From the NCBI RefSeq assembly GCF_008704855.1, contig NZ_CP023691.1:1736001-1800000 (forward strand): a DNA stretch of 64,000 nt. Reading direction: 5' to 3'. Position 1 is the stretch's first letter, and every line of letters starts with the position of its first letter. Made by a program: the position numbers and the translations under genes. Shown here in pieces: positions 47,005-55,819 of this stretch. The notes under the pieces are model-generated. The model was not told where the DNA came from. It saw only the letters and a program-made list of their open reading frames with translations, and made no database searches. Source of the DNA: Streptomyces platensis. Its GTDB lineage: Bacteria > Actinomycetota > Actinomycetes > Streptomycetales > Streptomycetaceae.

Positions 47005-48508
47005 TCAGCGCACCGGCACTCCCAGCTCCTCGCACGCCGTCCGGAGCCGGCGCACGCCCTCGGTGATCTCGCCGGTGCCGGACGCCGACGCGAAGCTCAG
47101 CCGCAGATGCGCGGCGGGCGGCTCGGCGGCGAAGTACGGGCGGCCGGCCGCGACCGCGACGCCCGCCCGCAGCGCCGCGCCGGTCAGCGCCGCCTCGTCG
47201 GTACCGTCCGGCAGCCGCAGCCAGAGGTGGTAGCCGCCCGGCGGGACGTACAGGCCGCCGGGCACCGGGCCGTGGCCGTACGCCGGACCGGGCCCGGCTT
47301 CCGGCCCGGCGAGCGCGGGCAGCTCCTGATGCAGCGCGGCGGTGAGGGCGTTCCGGCGGGCGGTCAACTCCCCCGCGATCAGCCGCAGATGGCGGGGCCA
47401 GGAGGGCGAGCCGACGAGTTCCAGGGCGGCTTCCTGAAGCGGCCGGGGCACGAAGAAGCTGTCGACGACCTGGATGGCGCGCAGCCGGTCGAGCACCGGT
47501 CCGCGGGCCGCCAGGGCGCCCACCCGCAGATTGGCCGAGGTGGCCTTGGTCAGCGAGCGGACATGGACGACCGTGCCGTCCCGGTCGTCCGCGATCAGGG
47601 TCGGCGGGGGCGGGGGCGTGTCACCGTGGACCAGCAGCCGCGCGAAATCGTCCTCGATCACGAAGGCGCCCGCCGCCCGCGCCACCCGCAGCACCTCGCG
47701 CCGCCGCGCCGCCGCCAGCACCGCACCGGTCGGGTTCTGGAACAGCGGCTGGCAGACGAAGAGCCGTGCGCCGCTGACGCGGAAGGCGTCGGCGAGCAGA
47801 TCCGTCCGGACCCCGTCCGCGTCGAGCGGTACGGGTACCGGGCGCAGCCCCGAGGCGCGGGCCACGGCCAGCATGCCCGGGTAGGTCGGGGACTCGACCA
47901 GCACCGGGGCGCCGGGCGCGGCGAGGGCCCGCAGCGCGGCGGTCAGCGCGCTCTGGCCGCCCGCGGTGATCAGGACGTCGCTGGCGGCGAGCGGGCCGCC
48001 GGACCCGGCGATCTCCCGCGCGAACCAGGCCCGCAGCTCCGGCACCCCTTCGACCGGCGGCCGCCCCCAGGCGCCCGGCCGGCGTCCGGCCCGGGCCAGC
48101 GCGGCGCCCAGGGCGCGTTCGGGCTGGATATCGGAGTGCAGATAGCCGCCGTTGAGCTCGATGACGCCGGGGCCGGGGACGGCGAGGGTGGCCACCACGC
48201 CCGCGGCGTCGACGCTGCGCGGCACCTGGTCGCCGGCCGGCTCCGCGCTCAGCGCGATCTCCTGCCAGGAGGTGTCGACCGGCCGGGGCGCCTCGCCGCG
48301 CGGCTCGGCCCGGAAGGCCCCGGCGCCCGGCCGGGTGGTGACCAGTCCCTCCGCGGCCAGCTCGGCGAGCGCGCGGGAGACGGTCACCGGGCTCACCCGG
48401 TGCCGCTCCACCAGCGCACGGCTGGAGGGCAGCTTCTCTCCGGGAGAGTAGCGATTCAGCTCGGCACGCAGGATCGCGGCCAGTTCGGCACCACTGCTAC
48501 GCTCTTGC

Positions 48509-48510
<2 letters not shown>
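47005..48510 (-). CDS. MocR/GntR-type PLP-dependent regulator
   Basis: 501 residues. The N-terminal GntR winged helix (LPSSRALVERHRVSPVTVSR) is fused to a class I aminotransferase-like domain with VLITAGGQSALTAALRAL, ESPTYPGMLAVARASGL, the LTKATSANLRVGAL lysine region and PLFQNPTGAVL. Such MocR proteins use PLP as an effector to control a nearby pathway gene. Its start codon overlaps that of the divergent EamA transporter, which is its likely target. The open frame continues far upstream, but only as shadow. Confidence 0.9.
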
Positions 48511-49498
<988 letters not shown>

Positions 49499-49616
49499 CC
49501 GGCGCCGGGCGCCGGCCGGAAAGGGACGGCTCGGGACTTACCGGGTGCAGCCGTCCCCTGCGGACGTAAACTTGCCGCGAAGGCGGTTACCGCCGTCCGG
49601 GCTGCTCCAGGCCCGT

Positions 49617-49650
49617 AAACCGTTGAAACCGTTGGCCGTTCAACCGTTGG
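49617..49650. repeat. three tandem AACCGTTG units
   Basis: AACCGTTG occurs at 49618, 49628 and 49642, in a 34-bp block that looks low in complexity. It lies about 60 bp before the DUF1918 gene, so it could be a binding site for its regulator. A GGGACGGCT/AGCCGTCCC stem (49523-49557) upstream may terminate the EamA gene. Confidence 0.35.
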
Positions 49651-49707
49651 CCGGCTCGCCGTCGGCCGAACCGGGCGCACGGCCGCCCCGAAGCGGGGAG
49701 GACCCTC

Positions 49708-49917
49708 ATGCACGCAAGCAGGGGCGACCGGCTGGTGGTGCACGGCAGGACCGTCGGGCATCACGACCGGGTTGTCGAGATCATCGAAGTGCTGGGCACG
49801 AACGGCGACCCGCCCTACCGTGTCCGCGCCGAGGACGGGCATGAGGCGATCATGTCGCCCGGCCCCGACTCCGTCGTCCGGCACGGCAAGACCACCGACG
49901 TGGACGCCGGCCGGTAA
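49708..49917 (+). CDS. DUF1918-family small protein
   Basis: 69 residues: GDRLVVHGRTVGHHDRVVEI, then GDPPYRVRAEDGHEAIMSPG. This is the short beta-barrel of DUF1918, common and uncharacterised in actinobacteria. The start has GGGGAGGA upstream. It may be a small stress protein, but that is not shown by the sequence. Confidence 0.85.
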   Translation: MHASRGDRLVVHGRTVGHHDRVVEIIEVLGTNGDPPYRVRAEDGHEAIMSPGPDSVVRHGKTTDVDAGR

Positions 49918-50002
49918 CCGCACCCCGTACGCGGAACCCACGCGGCCGCGCGGACGGTGCCACCGCCCGTGCGGACCGCCCCTTGCCCCTGTCCGCCGGG
50001 CC

Positions 50003-51232
50003 TCAGGCCCGCGCAGCGCTGCCGTAGTGGTCGCGCACGACCCGCGCCATGGCACCGGCCCGGTCCCTGGCCACCTCCTTCGCCGAGAAGTAGACATGGC
50101 CGCCCACCTGCGGATAGCGGGCGGCAAAGGTGAGGTGGCGGGAGAGTTCGGCCGGGTCCTTCCAGGCGGCGGGCTGGGTGTCACCGGCCTTGTAGAGGGC
50201 CTCGCCGATGTAGAGGTCCACATCGGTGCCGTCGACGGTCCGCGCCCACCAGGGCACGAGTTCGGCGTAGTCGGCGGGCGCGGAGCCGAGGGGCCAGTAG
50301 ACCTGCGGCACGATGTAGTCCAGCCAGCCCTCCCGCACCCAGCGGCGGGTGTCGGCATACAGATCGTCGTAGGTCTGCACCCCGGCCTTGGTACGGGAAC
50401 CCTGCGGATCGGTGCCCTGATTGCGCCAGACCGCGAACGGGCTGACGCCGAACCGCACCGTGCGCCCGGCCCGCTCGTTCCCGTCCCGGAGCTTGCCGGC
50501 CATCTCGTACACCAGCCGGTCGATGTTGTCCCGCCGCCAGGCGGCCCGGCCGGCGAAGCCGCTGCCGTACTCCTCGAACTCCGCATCGTCGTCGAAGCGC
50601 TGCCCGGCGACCGGATACGGATAGAAGTAGTCGTCGAAGTGCACCCCGTCCACGGGGTAGCGCCGCACCGCGTCGAGCATCGCGTCCTGGACGAAGCCGC
50701 GGACCTCCGGCAGGCCCGGGTTGTAGTACAGCTTGCCGCCGTACGGGAGGACCCAGTCGGGGTGCCGGCGGGCGGGGTGGCCGGCGACGAGGCGGCCGGG
50801 GTCGGTGTGGTTGGCGACCCGGTACGGGTTGAACCAGGCGTGCAGCTCCAGATCCCGCCGGTGGGCCTCGCGCACCGCGAAGTCGAGCGGGTCCCAGCCG
50901 GGGTCGCGGCCCTGCTGCCCGGTCAGATACTGCGCCCAGGGCTCGTACGGCGACGGCCACAGGGCGTCCGCCGTGGGCCGCACCTGGAAGAACACCGTAT
51001 TGAGCCGGCGGGCGACGGCCGTGTCGAAGTGGGCGCGCAGTTCGCGCTGTTGCTCGGCGGGCCCGAGCTTCGCGCTGGAGGGCCAGTCGAGGTTGGCGAC
51101 GGTCGCCAGCCACATGCCGCGCAGCTCGCGCCGCGGCGCCCGGCTCGCGGACGGCGCCGCACCCGTGGCGAGCAGCGCGGAAGCCGCCCCCAACGTGGCC
51201 GCGGCAAACGTTCTGCGGGTCATCCGTCTCAT
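50003..51232 (-). CDS. secreted GH10-like glycosyl hydrolase (DUF187/GHL10 family)
   Basis: 409 residues. The Tat signal is TRRTFAAATLGAASALLATG. The barrel has ELRGMWLATVANLDWPS, FFQVRPTADALWPSPYEPW, HAWFNPYRV, VDGVHFDDYFYPYP and DYIVPQVYWPLGS, the conserved blocks of GHL10. Such enzymes act on cell-wall or polysaccharide glycosidic bonds outside the cell. I use the ATG at 51232 (MRRMTRRTF) with GGGGA ahead; a further ATG 9 bases on is equally possible. The longer frame is noise. Confidence 0.88.
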   Translation of the reverse strand: MRRMTRRTFAAATLGAASALLATGAAPSASRAPRRELRGMWLATVANLDWPSSAKLGPAEQQRELRAHFDTAVARRLNTVFFQVRPTADALWPSPYEPWAQYLTGQQGRDPGWDPLDFAVREAHRRDLELHAWFNPYRVANHTDPGRLVAGHPARRHPDWVLPYGGKLYYNPGLPEVRGFVQDAMLDAVRRYPVDGVHFDDYFYPYPVAGQRFDDDAEFEEYGSGFAGRAAWRRDNIDRLVYEMAGKLRDGNERAGRTVRFGVSPFAVWRNQGTDPQGSRTKAGVQTYDDLYADTRRWVREGWLDYIVPQVYWPLGSAPADYAELVPWWARTVDGTDVDLYIGEALYKAGDTQPAAWKDPAELSRHLTFAARYPQVGGHVYFSAKEVARDRAGAMARVVRDHYGSAARA

Positions 51233-51390
51233 CAAAAGTCCCCAAGTTGTCCGGTTCATCCCGTATGGGGGCCCAGAATGCCCGCCCCGGCACCCGTGGC
51301 CCAGCACCGCGCGGAGTAACGTCGGGGCCGAGGCGGGTGCCGGACCCTTACGGCGCACCGCCGGTCCTGAAGATCAGCGAAAGGCACGAT

Positions 51391-52248
51391 GTGACCGACA
51401 TCGAACGCGTCGGAGTGGTCGGCTGCGGCCAGATGGGCGCAGGCATCGCCGAGGTGTGCGCCCGCGCCGGACTGGACGTCATGGTCGCCGAGACCACCGG
51501 CGAAGCTCTGGAGCTGGGTCGCACCCGTTTGACCAACTCTCTCGGCAAGGCCGCCGAGCGCGGCAAGATCACCGCCGCGGAGCGCGATGCGACGCTCGGC
51601 CGGCTCAGCTTCACCACCGACCTCGGGGAATTCGCCGACCGCGATCTCGTCATCGAGGCCGTGGTGGAGAACGAGCAGGTCAAGACCGAGATCTTCCAGG
51701 TCCTCGACCAGGTGATCACCCGGCCGGACGCCATCCTGGCATCCAACACCTCGTCGATCCCGCTGGTGAAGCTGGCGGTCGCCACCTCCCGCCCCGACCA
51801 GGTCATCGGCATCCACTTCTTCAACCCGGCACCGGTGCAGAAGCTCGTCGAGCTGATCCCCGCCCTGACCACCGCCGAGGAGACCATCAAGCGCTCCGAG
51901 GCGCTGGTGCAGGACGTGCTGGGCAAGCATGCGATCCGCGCCCAGGACCGCTCGGGCTTCGTCGTCAACGCGCTGCTCATCCCGTATCTGCTCTCCGCGA
52001 TCCGGATGTTCGAGTCGGGCATCGCCAGCCGCGAGGACATCGACAACGGCATGGAGCTGGGCTGCGCCCACCCGATGGGCCCGCTCAAGCTGACCGACCT
52101 GATCGGCCTGGACACCGTGGCCTCGGTCGCCGAATCGATGTACCACGAGTACAAGGAGCCCCTCTACGCCGCTCCCCCGCTGCTCGCGCGGATGGTGGAC
52201 GCGGGACGGCTGGGGCGGAAGTCGGGGTCGGGGTTCTACGCGTACTAG
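51391..52248 (+). CDS. hbd: 3-hydroxybutyryl-CoA dehydrogenase
   Basis: 285 residues. The NAD-binding motif is VGVVGCGQMGAGIAEVCARA, followed by VIEAVVENEQVKTEIFQVLD and the signature IGIHFFNPAPVQKLVELI, then the C-terminal domain with ELGCAHPMGPLKLTDLIGLD. It oxidises 3-hydroxybutyryl-CoA in fatty-acid or butyrate-type metabolism. I use the GTG at 51391 with AAGG upstream. Its last 111 bases are repeated 3.2 kb further on. The terminator-like bases after the stop are cut by an IS element. Confidence 0.95.
   Translation: MTDIERVGVVGCGQMGAGIAEVCARAGLDVMVAETTGEALELGRTRLTNSLGKAAERGKITAAERDATLGRLSFTTDLGEFADRDLVIEAVVENEQVKTEIFQVLDQVITRPDAILASNTSSIPLVKLAVATSRPDQVIGIHFFNPAPVQKLVELIPALTTAEETIKRSEALVQDVLGKHAIRAQDRSGFVVNALLIPYLLSAIRMFESGIASREDIDNGMELGCAHPMGPLKLTDLIGLDTVASVAESMYHEYKEPLYAAPPLLARMVDAGRLGRKSGSGFYAY
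52138..52248 (+). repeat. left copy of the hbd 3' end (attL-like)
   Basis: The last 37 codons of hbd, MYHEYKEPLYAAPPLLARMV onward, match the stretch at 55364-55474 at 103 of 111 bases. Seven of the eight differences are silent third-position changes. The longest identical block is 32 bases. Confidence 0.85.
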
Positions 52249-52347
52249 GAAGTACGCTGACGCGCCAACTGAACTTGTCCAAGGCTGAGTTCACCGGACG
52301 CAGCGCCGGCAACGGGGGACTGCTGCAGGGTTGGGTGACAGCGGGGT

Positions 52348-52863
52348 TTATGCAGCCAGGGCTGCGGGCGGGGTCATGATGGTCTCGTGCTCGACGGGGG
52401 TCAATCGGGCCAGGCGTCTCTGACGCCGGCGTCGGTGGTAGGTGCGCCGCAGCCGGTTCGGCCCGTCGGCGGTGAAGCCCCGCCGTACCAGGTCATCGTG
52501 GACCGGTGGCCCGGCCTTGGCGTTCTTCCCGCGGCCTCTTCGCTTGCCGAAGGCGCTCCACCAGCCGTTGTCCCGGCAGATCCGCCAGGCGGTCCGCTCG
52601 GCCGTCGCCTCACCGGCGGCCCGGGCCTCGTCGAGCAGGAAGCGGTGGCTGAATTCGGGATCGTCGCGGTGAGCGTCGAACAGGGCGTTGGCCCGGTATG
52701 CCTCGGCCATCTCGGCGTCGGTGACCGGCCCGTCCAACCCACGAACAAGGTAGGACCGGTAGTAGGGCTGGCGGGCCAGCCCGAGCACCCGGCACGTCAC
52801 CGCCACCGGCACCCGGTGAGGGGCATCGGCGGCGGCCAGCTCGCGGACGAGCGGGTACATCAT
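52348..52863 (-). pseudogene. IS3-family transposase OrfB, catalytic core deleted
   Basis: 171 residues, against almost 300 for a full OrfB. The N-terminal helix-turn-helix part (LVRELAAADAPHRVPVAVTC, LGLARQPYYRSY) is intact up to FTADGPNRL. It is then joined directly to the C-terminal end RRTYHRRRRQRRLARLTPVE. The integrase core between them, with all three acidic catalytic residues, is missing without breaking the frame. The element cannot move by itself. Its ATG overlaps the orfA stop. Confidence 0.88.
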
Positions 52864-53153
52864 TTTGACGGCAGGTGCGCCTGCGACAGATACGCCGCAG
52901 CCCTCCTGAGGACCTCGTTCTCCTGCTCCAGCAGCCGGATGCGCTTGCGGGCCTCGCGCAGCTCGGCCGACTCACCCGACGCCGCTGCCGGCCTGGCTCC
53001 CTCGTCGGTGTCGGCACGGCGCAGCCACTTCGACAGCGTGATCGGGTGGACGCCGAAGTCGGCGGCGATCTGTTCCAGCGTGACGCCGGGCTCGCAGTTG
53101 CGCGCGACCCGTACGACGTCCTCGCGGAACTCCTTCGGATACGGCTTGGGCAC
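52860..53153 (-). CDS. IS3-family transposase OrfA
   Basis: 97 residues: VPKPYPKEFREDVVRVARN then the helix-turn-helix TLEQIAADFGVHPITLSKWL, and a leucine-zipper-like end ELREARKRIRLLEQENEVLR. It looks intact. In intact IS3 elements it fuses to OrfB by frameshifting; here the partner is dead. The GTG start has GGAGG upstream. Confidence 0.9.
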   Translation of the reverse strand: MPKPYPKEFREDVVRVARNCEPGVTLEQIAADFGVHPITLSKWLRRADTDEGARPAAASGESAELREARKRIRLLEQENEVLRRAAAYLSQAHLPSK

Positions 53154-53244
53154 TGCAACATCCTCCAGGCCGCCTCTCAGCAAGCCAGGTCAGGTGTCAC
53201 CTGTCCGTGCAGCAGTCCCGTTACAGCGGGCGACCAGGTGCCGC

Positions 53245-53784
53245 TCACGAGTTATTGATCGCTGTCCATACGGCGCAGGCCACAGCGGCTACCAGCCAGA
53301 TTTCCGAGAGCCAAGAGACTGCCCATGTCCTGCGAATTGCAAAGCTAGACACGGCCACCTTTCCGGCGACATGGTTACGGACCACCTTTGCCGCCTTGTC
53401 TGCGCTACCCACAAAGGAGTCAATGAGGGAGCCGCTGTAGGCTGCCACGAAAATCTCACCGCCACCTCTCGTCTCGATCTTCATATTCCCCCGGATGTCG
53501 ACGAAAGCTTCCTTTATCGCCCCGGGTTCGACATGGTATTCAAAGATGGCGTTCACCACCTGCACGTCCCCGAGGGACAGGACGATACGGGAGCGGAGGA
53601 TTCGCTGCTCGATGAAGATCGCCCCGAAGGTCGCCGTTAGGCCAAGCGGAGCGCCGTTCGGGTCATCAGTGCCCATTTTGGCGACCATCAGAGCAGCCAA
53701 CACCAGTAAGAGCGCGGTGAAGAACCATTGTGATACTCGATAACTGCTCCTACGCAGCTTCCGGGGTCGCTCTTTACGCTTCAT
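53245..53784 (-). CDS. membrane protein with PH-like domain, candidate immunity protein
   Basis: 179 residues. Two N-terminal spans (WFFTALLLVLAALMVAKMG and LGLTATFGAIFIE region) and a C-terminal one (LSEIWLVAAVACAVWTAI) flank a soluble part with IVLSLGDVQVVNAIFEYHVE and IETRGGGEIFVAAYSG. The family is not recognised. It lies directly downstream of the Rhs tip in the same direction, the usual position of a membrane immunity protein. Codon use is less GC-rich than the chromosome. GGGGGC precedes the start. Confidence 0.6.
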   Translation of the reverse strand: MKRKERPRKLRRSSYRVSQWFFTALLLVLAALMVAKMGTDDPNGAPLGLTATFGAIFIEQRILRSRIVLSLGDVQVVNAIFEYHVEPGAIKEAFVDIRGNMKIETRGGGEIFVAAYSGSLIDSFVGSADKAAKVVRNHVAGKVAVSSFAIRRTWAVSWLSEIWLVAAVACAVWTAINNS

Positions 53785-53947
53785 CAGCTTGCCCCCTGAG
53801 TCCCATCCAAATCGGGATGACCCAGCAAGTGGGCCATCCCGACAGTCGATCCGTCAGCAGAATTTTGGCGCGCTTGAAGACATTACGTTCAACAGATTGC
53901 CCGCACTAGAGGCATCCGCTCCACAGAAACCCACATTGAATGCGCCG

Positions 53948-55090
53948 TTAATACTCACGTTCGCATAAGCCTGTCTCCATTTTATTGGTCCGCGAGAATC
54001 CAGGTTTTCCGTCCACCACCCACGCCTCTAACTCCAGGGATCTTGGTTTGGGCGGCGCCGGCTTCGGTTTCGTCTTCCCATACCCGGCGTCCTTCCCCGT
54101 GCTCACGTAGTCCCTGTACCAGCTGGAGCTGTAGTAGCTTCGCCAGGTCTTGTTGTAGGAGCTGATGAAGCGCTTGTACTTCCTGGTGGCGTGGCCGTAG
54201 CGGTCGGTGTATCCCTGGTCGCGGTACCAGTTCCGGTGGGCGGTGCTGTTGCCGTAGCCGAGGCCGGTTTCGCGGTCCTGGAACTGCTGGCCGTCGGGGT
54301 CGGAGGCGGTGACGGGAGTGTTGTTGGCGTAGGCGTAGGCGTTGGACTGCTGCGGGTCGTCGGGGTCGAGAAGCGGGTCGACGGAGACGAAGGTGCCTAG
54401 GGTCGGATCGTACTCGCGGGCGCCTATGTGGGTGAGTCCTGTGCCTTCCTGGGTGCCGTCGACGACTCCGTGCATGCCGGGCCAGGATGTGGGTTGAGCA
54501 GTGCGGGGTGCTCCGAAGGGGAGCTGATTGCGGCGGGTGACGGCCTGGTCGGTGGCGGCGACAGCGGTCAGTGCCGTGCCCTGGTGGTCGGTGAAGAGGT
54601 AGGAGAGGCCGCCGGTGCTGGTGCAGACTGCGACCGTGTCTTCGCCGTGGTGGTAGTAGCGGGTGCCAACCGTGGATCCGTCGTCGTACGTCTTGAGCTC
54701 GTTGCCGTTCGGCAGGTAAAGGGTGGTGCTGCCGTCGCTGTTGTGGGTGAGGAGCCGGTCGGCTTCGGAGTCATAGAGGTAGGTGGTGTCCTTGCCGTCC
54801 TCGGTAACTGCTGCGAGGCGTCCTTCGGCGTCCCAGGTGAAGGTCTGACTGCGGCCCGCTTCTTGGCGGGTGCGGAGGTTGCCGGCTTCGTCGTAGGTGA
54901 ACTTGTCGACTTCACCGTTGGCAGGGCCGCCCTGAGTGCTGACGGTGGCAACGGCGTGCGGCCGGTCCTTCTTGGCGTCAGGGAAGTCGGAGTTGCGGGT
55001 GGTGTCTTGTCCTGCGGTGGTTCCGGGGACTTGGTGCTGTGTCTCCTTTTTCCGGTTGCCGACCGCGTCGTAGGTATAGCTGCGCCAGTA
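53948..55090 (-). pseudogene. Rhs/YD-repeat protein, 5'-truncated, with C-terminal tip
   Basis: The frame starts abruptly at YWRSYTYDAVGNRKKE, with YD repeats such as KFTYDEAGNLRTR and TFTWDAEGRLAAV, then the Rhs core end: GAREYDPTLGTFVSVDPLL, ANNTPVTASDPDG. After this a variable tip of about 110 residues begins (RETGLGYGNSTAHRNWYRDQ, KYKRFISSYNKTW), as in polymorphic toxins. No start codon with a ribosome site belongs to it, and a full Rhs protein is over 1000 residues, so most is missing. The toxin activity is unknown. A longer frame start at 55186 belongs to the integrase region. Confidence 0.8.
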
Positions 55091-55126
55091 CGGGGCCCGG
55101 ACCGGCAGCAGCCGAATTCGCTCTCC

Positions 55127-55325
55127 GCATGGACTCTCTACGGAAGGAAGACCGTGAGCGGCGCTGGCATGCTCGCCGCAGACCACGCTGAAGCACTACG
55201 CTCACTTCATGCCCGGGGCGGGCAAGCGGGGCCTCGCCGCCATGGACGAGTGGTTCGATCAAGATCCACAACCGAATGTCCCTGAGAAATCCCTGGGCGC
55301 CCGGAAGACCTCGGACGGGCCATGA
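55127..55325 (+). pseudogene. C-terminal fragment of a tyrosine-type integrase
   Basis: The frame SPQTTLKHYAHFMPGAGKRG then LAAMDEWFDQDPQPNVP ends with TGA at 55325. That is the end of a phage-type tyrosine recombinase, with the active Tyr of KHYAH. Just before it the sequence GRKTVSG continues in another frame, so there is a frameshift near 55160. Nothing upstream of about 55127 remains. It lies next to the right repeat, where an integrase gene normally sits beside attP. Confidence 0.7.
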
Positions 55326-55363
55326 AACCACAGGTCAGGGCGGTAGCCGCGCACACTGACGGC

Positions 55364-55474
55364 ATGTACCACGAGTACAAGGAGCCCCTGTACGCCGCTC
55401 CCCCGCTGCTCGCGCGGATGGTCGATGCGGGACGCCTGGGGCGGAAGTCCGGTTCGGGCTTCTACTCGTACTAG
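55364..55474 (+). repeat. right copy of the hbd 3' end (attR-like, displaced host end)
   Basis: 37 codons with stop, MYHEYKEPLYAAPPLLARMV to SGFYSY, with one amino-acid change (Ala to Ser near the end) from the left copy. Upstream of the ATG the similarity stops at once. It is followed by a good terminator, as the original gene would be. Confidence 0.85.
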
Positions 55475-55520
55475 CGGGCCCGGCGACACCGCCAAGTACC
55501 GCCGTTCACAGCCGAATTCA

Positions 55521-55556
55521 CCCGAGCGCAGCACCGACGACGGTGCTGCGCTCGGG
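55521..55556 (+). terminator. original hbd terminator
   Basis: A perfect 16-bp stem (CCCGAGCGCAGCACCG and complement) with an ACGA loop, 46 bases after the displaced hbd end. The related sequence after the left copy keeps only its first arm. The rest of the 345 bp before the alcohol dehydrogenase shows only a short frame from 55690 with a good ribosome site. Confidence 0.85.
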
Positions 55557-55819
55557 TGGTTGTGGGTGGTGCGGCCGGGACATGGTCCGCGCAGCAGTGA
55601 CCGGCCCGCTCCGTACGAGGACATGGCCCGGCAGGCGTCCTTGATCGCTGGCAGACTGGCCCCGACCCGGAACAAGGGGAGAGTGCCACATGGACGCCGA
55701 GCAGGCCCGTGCCTCGAACGCGCCTGACGCCCCCACCACCTGCCCTGCCGTCGGCGCCCACACGGGACGCCCCGTCCCGGCCGGCGCGCACGGCAGCCAC
55801 GAGCTCAAGGAAGACGTAC

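Larger units (their letters stand above)
52316..53219. mobile_element. IS3-family element, internally deleted
   Basis: The ends GGACTGCTGCA...GGTGACA (52317-52342) and its inverted partner (53193-53218) match at 21 of 26 bases. Between them lie orfA and a shortened orfB. At about 0.9 kb it is a few hundred bases shorter than the usual IS3 length. No clear target duplication is seen. It interrupts the terminator-like sequence after hbd. Confidence 0.85.
52138..55474. mobile_element. remnant integrative element inserted at the 3' end of hbd
   Basis: The 3.3 kb between and including the two hbd 3'-end copies carries an IS3 remnant, a membrane protein gene, a truncated Rhs gene and the end of a tyrosine integrase. 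The integrase stop is 38 bp from the right repeat, the normal place for an attP next to int. Parts are lower in GC than the chromosome. The left copy completes hbd; the right copy is the displaced end. Size and missing genes show that most of the element has been lost. Confidence 0.75.

Noticed and set aside
54428..55285. 285-codon plus-strand frame across the Rhs region
   Set aside because: It is the antisense of the Rhs gene for most of its length; only its last part overlaps the integrase fragment, in a different frame.
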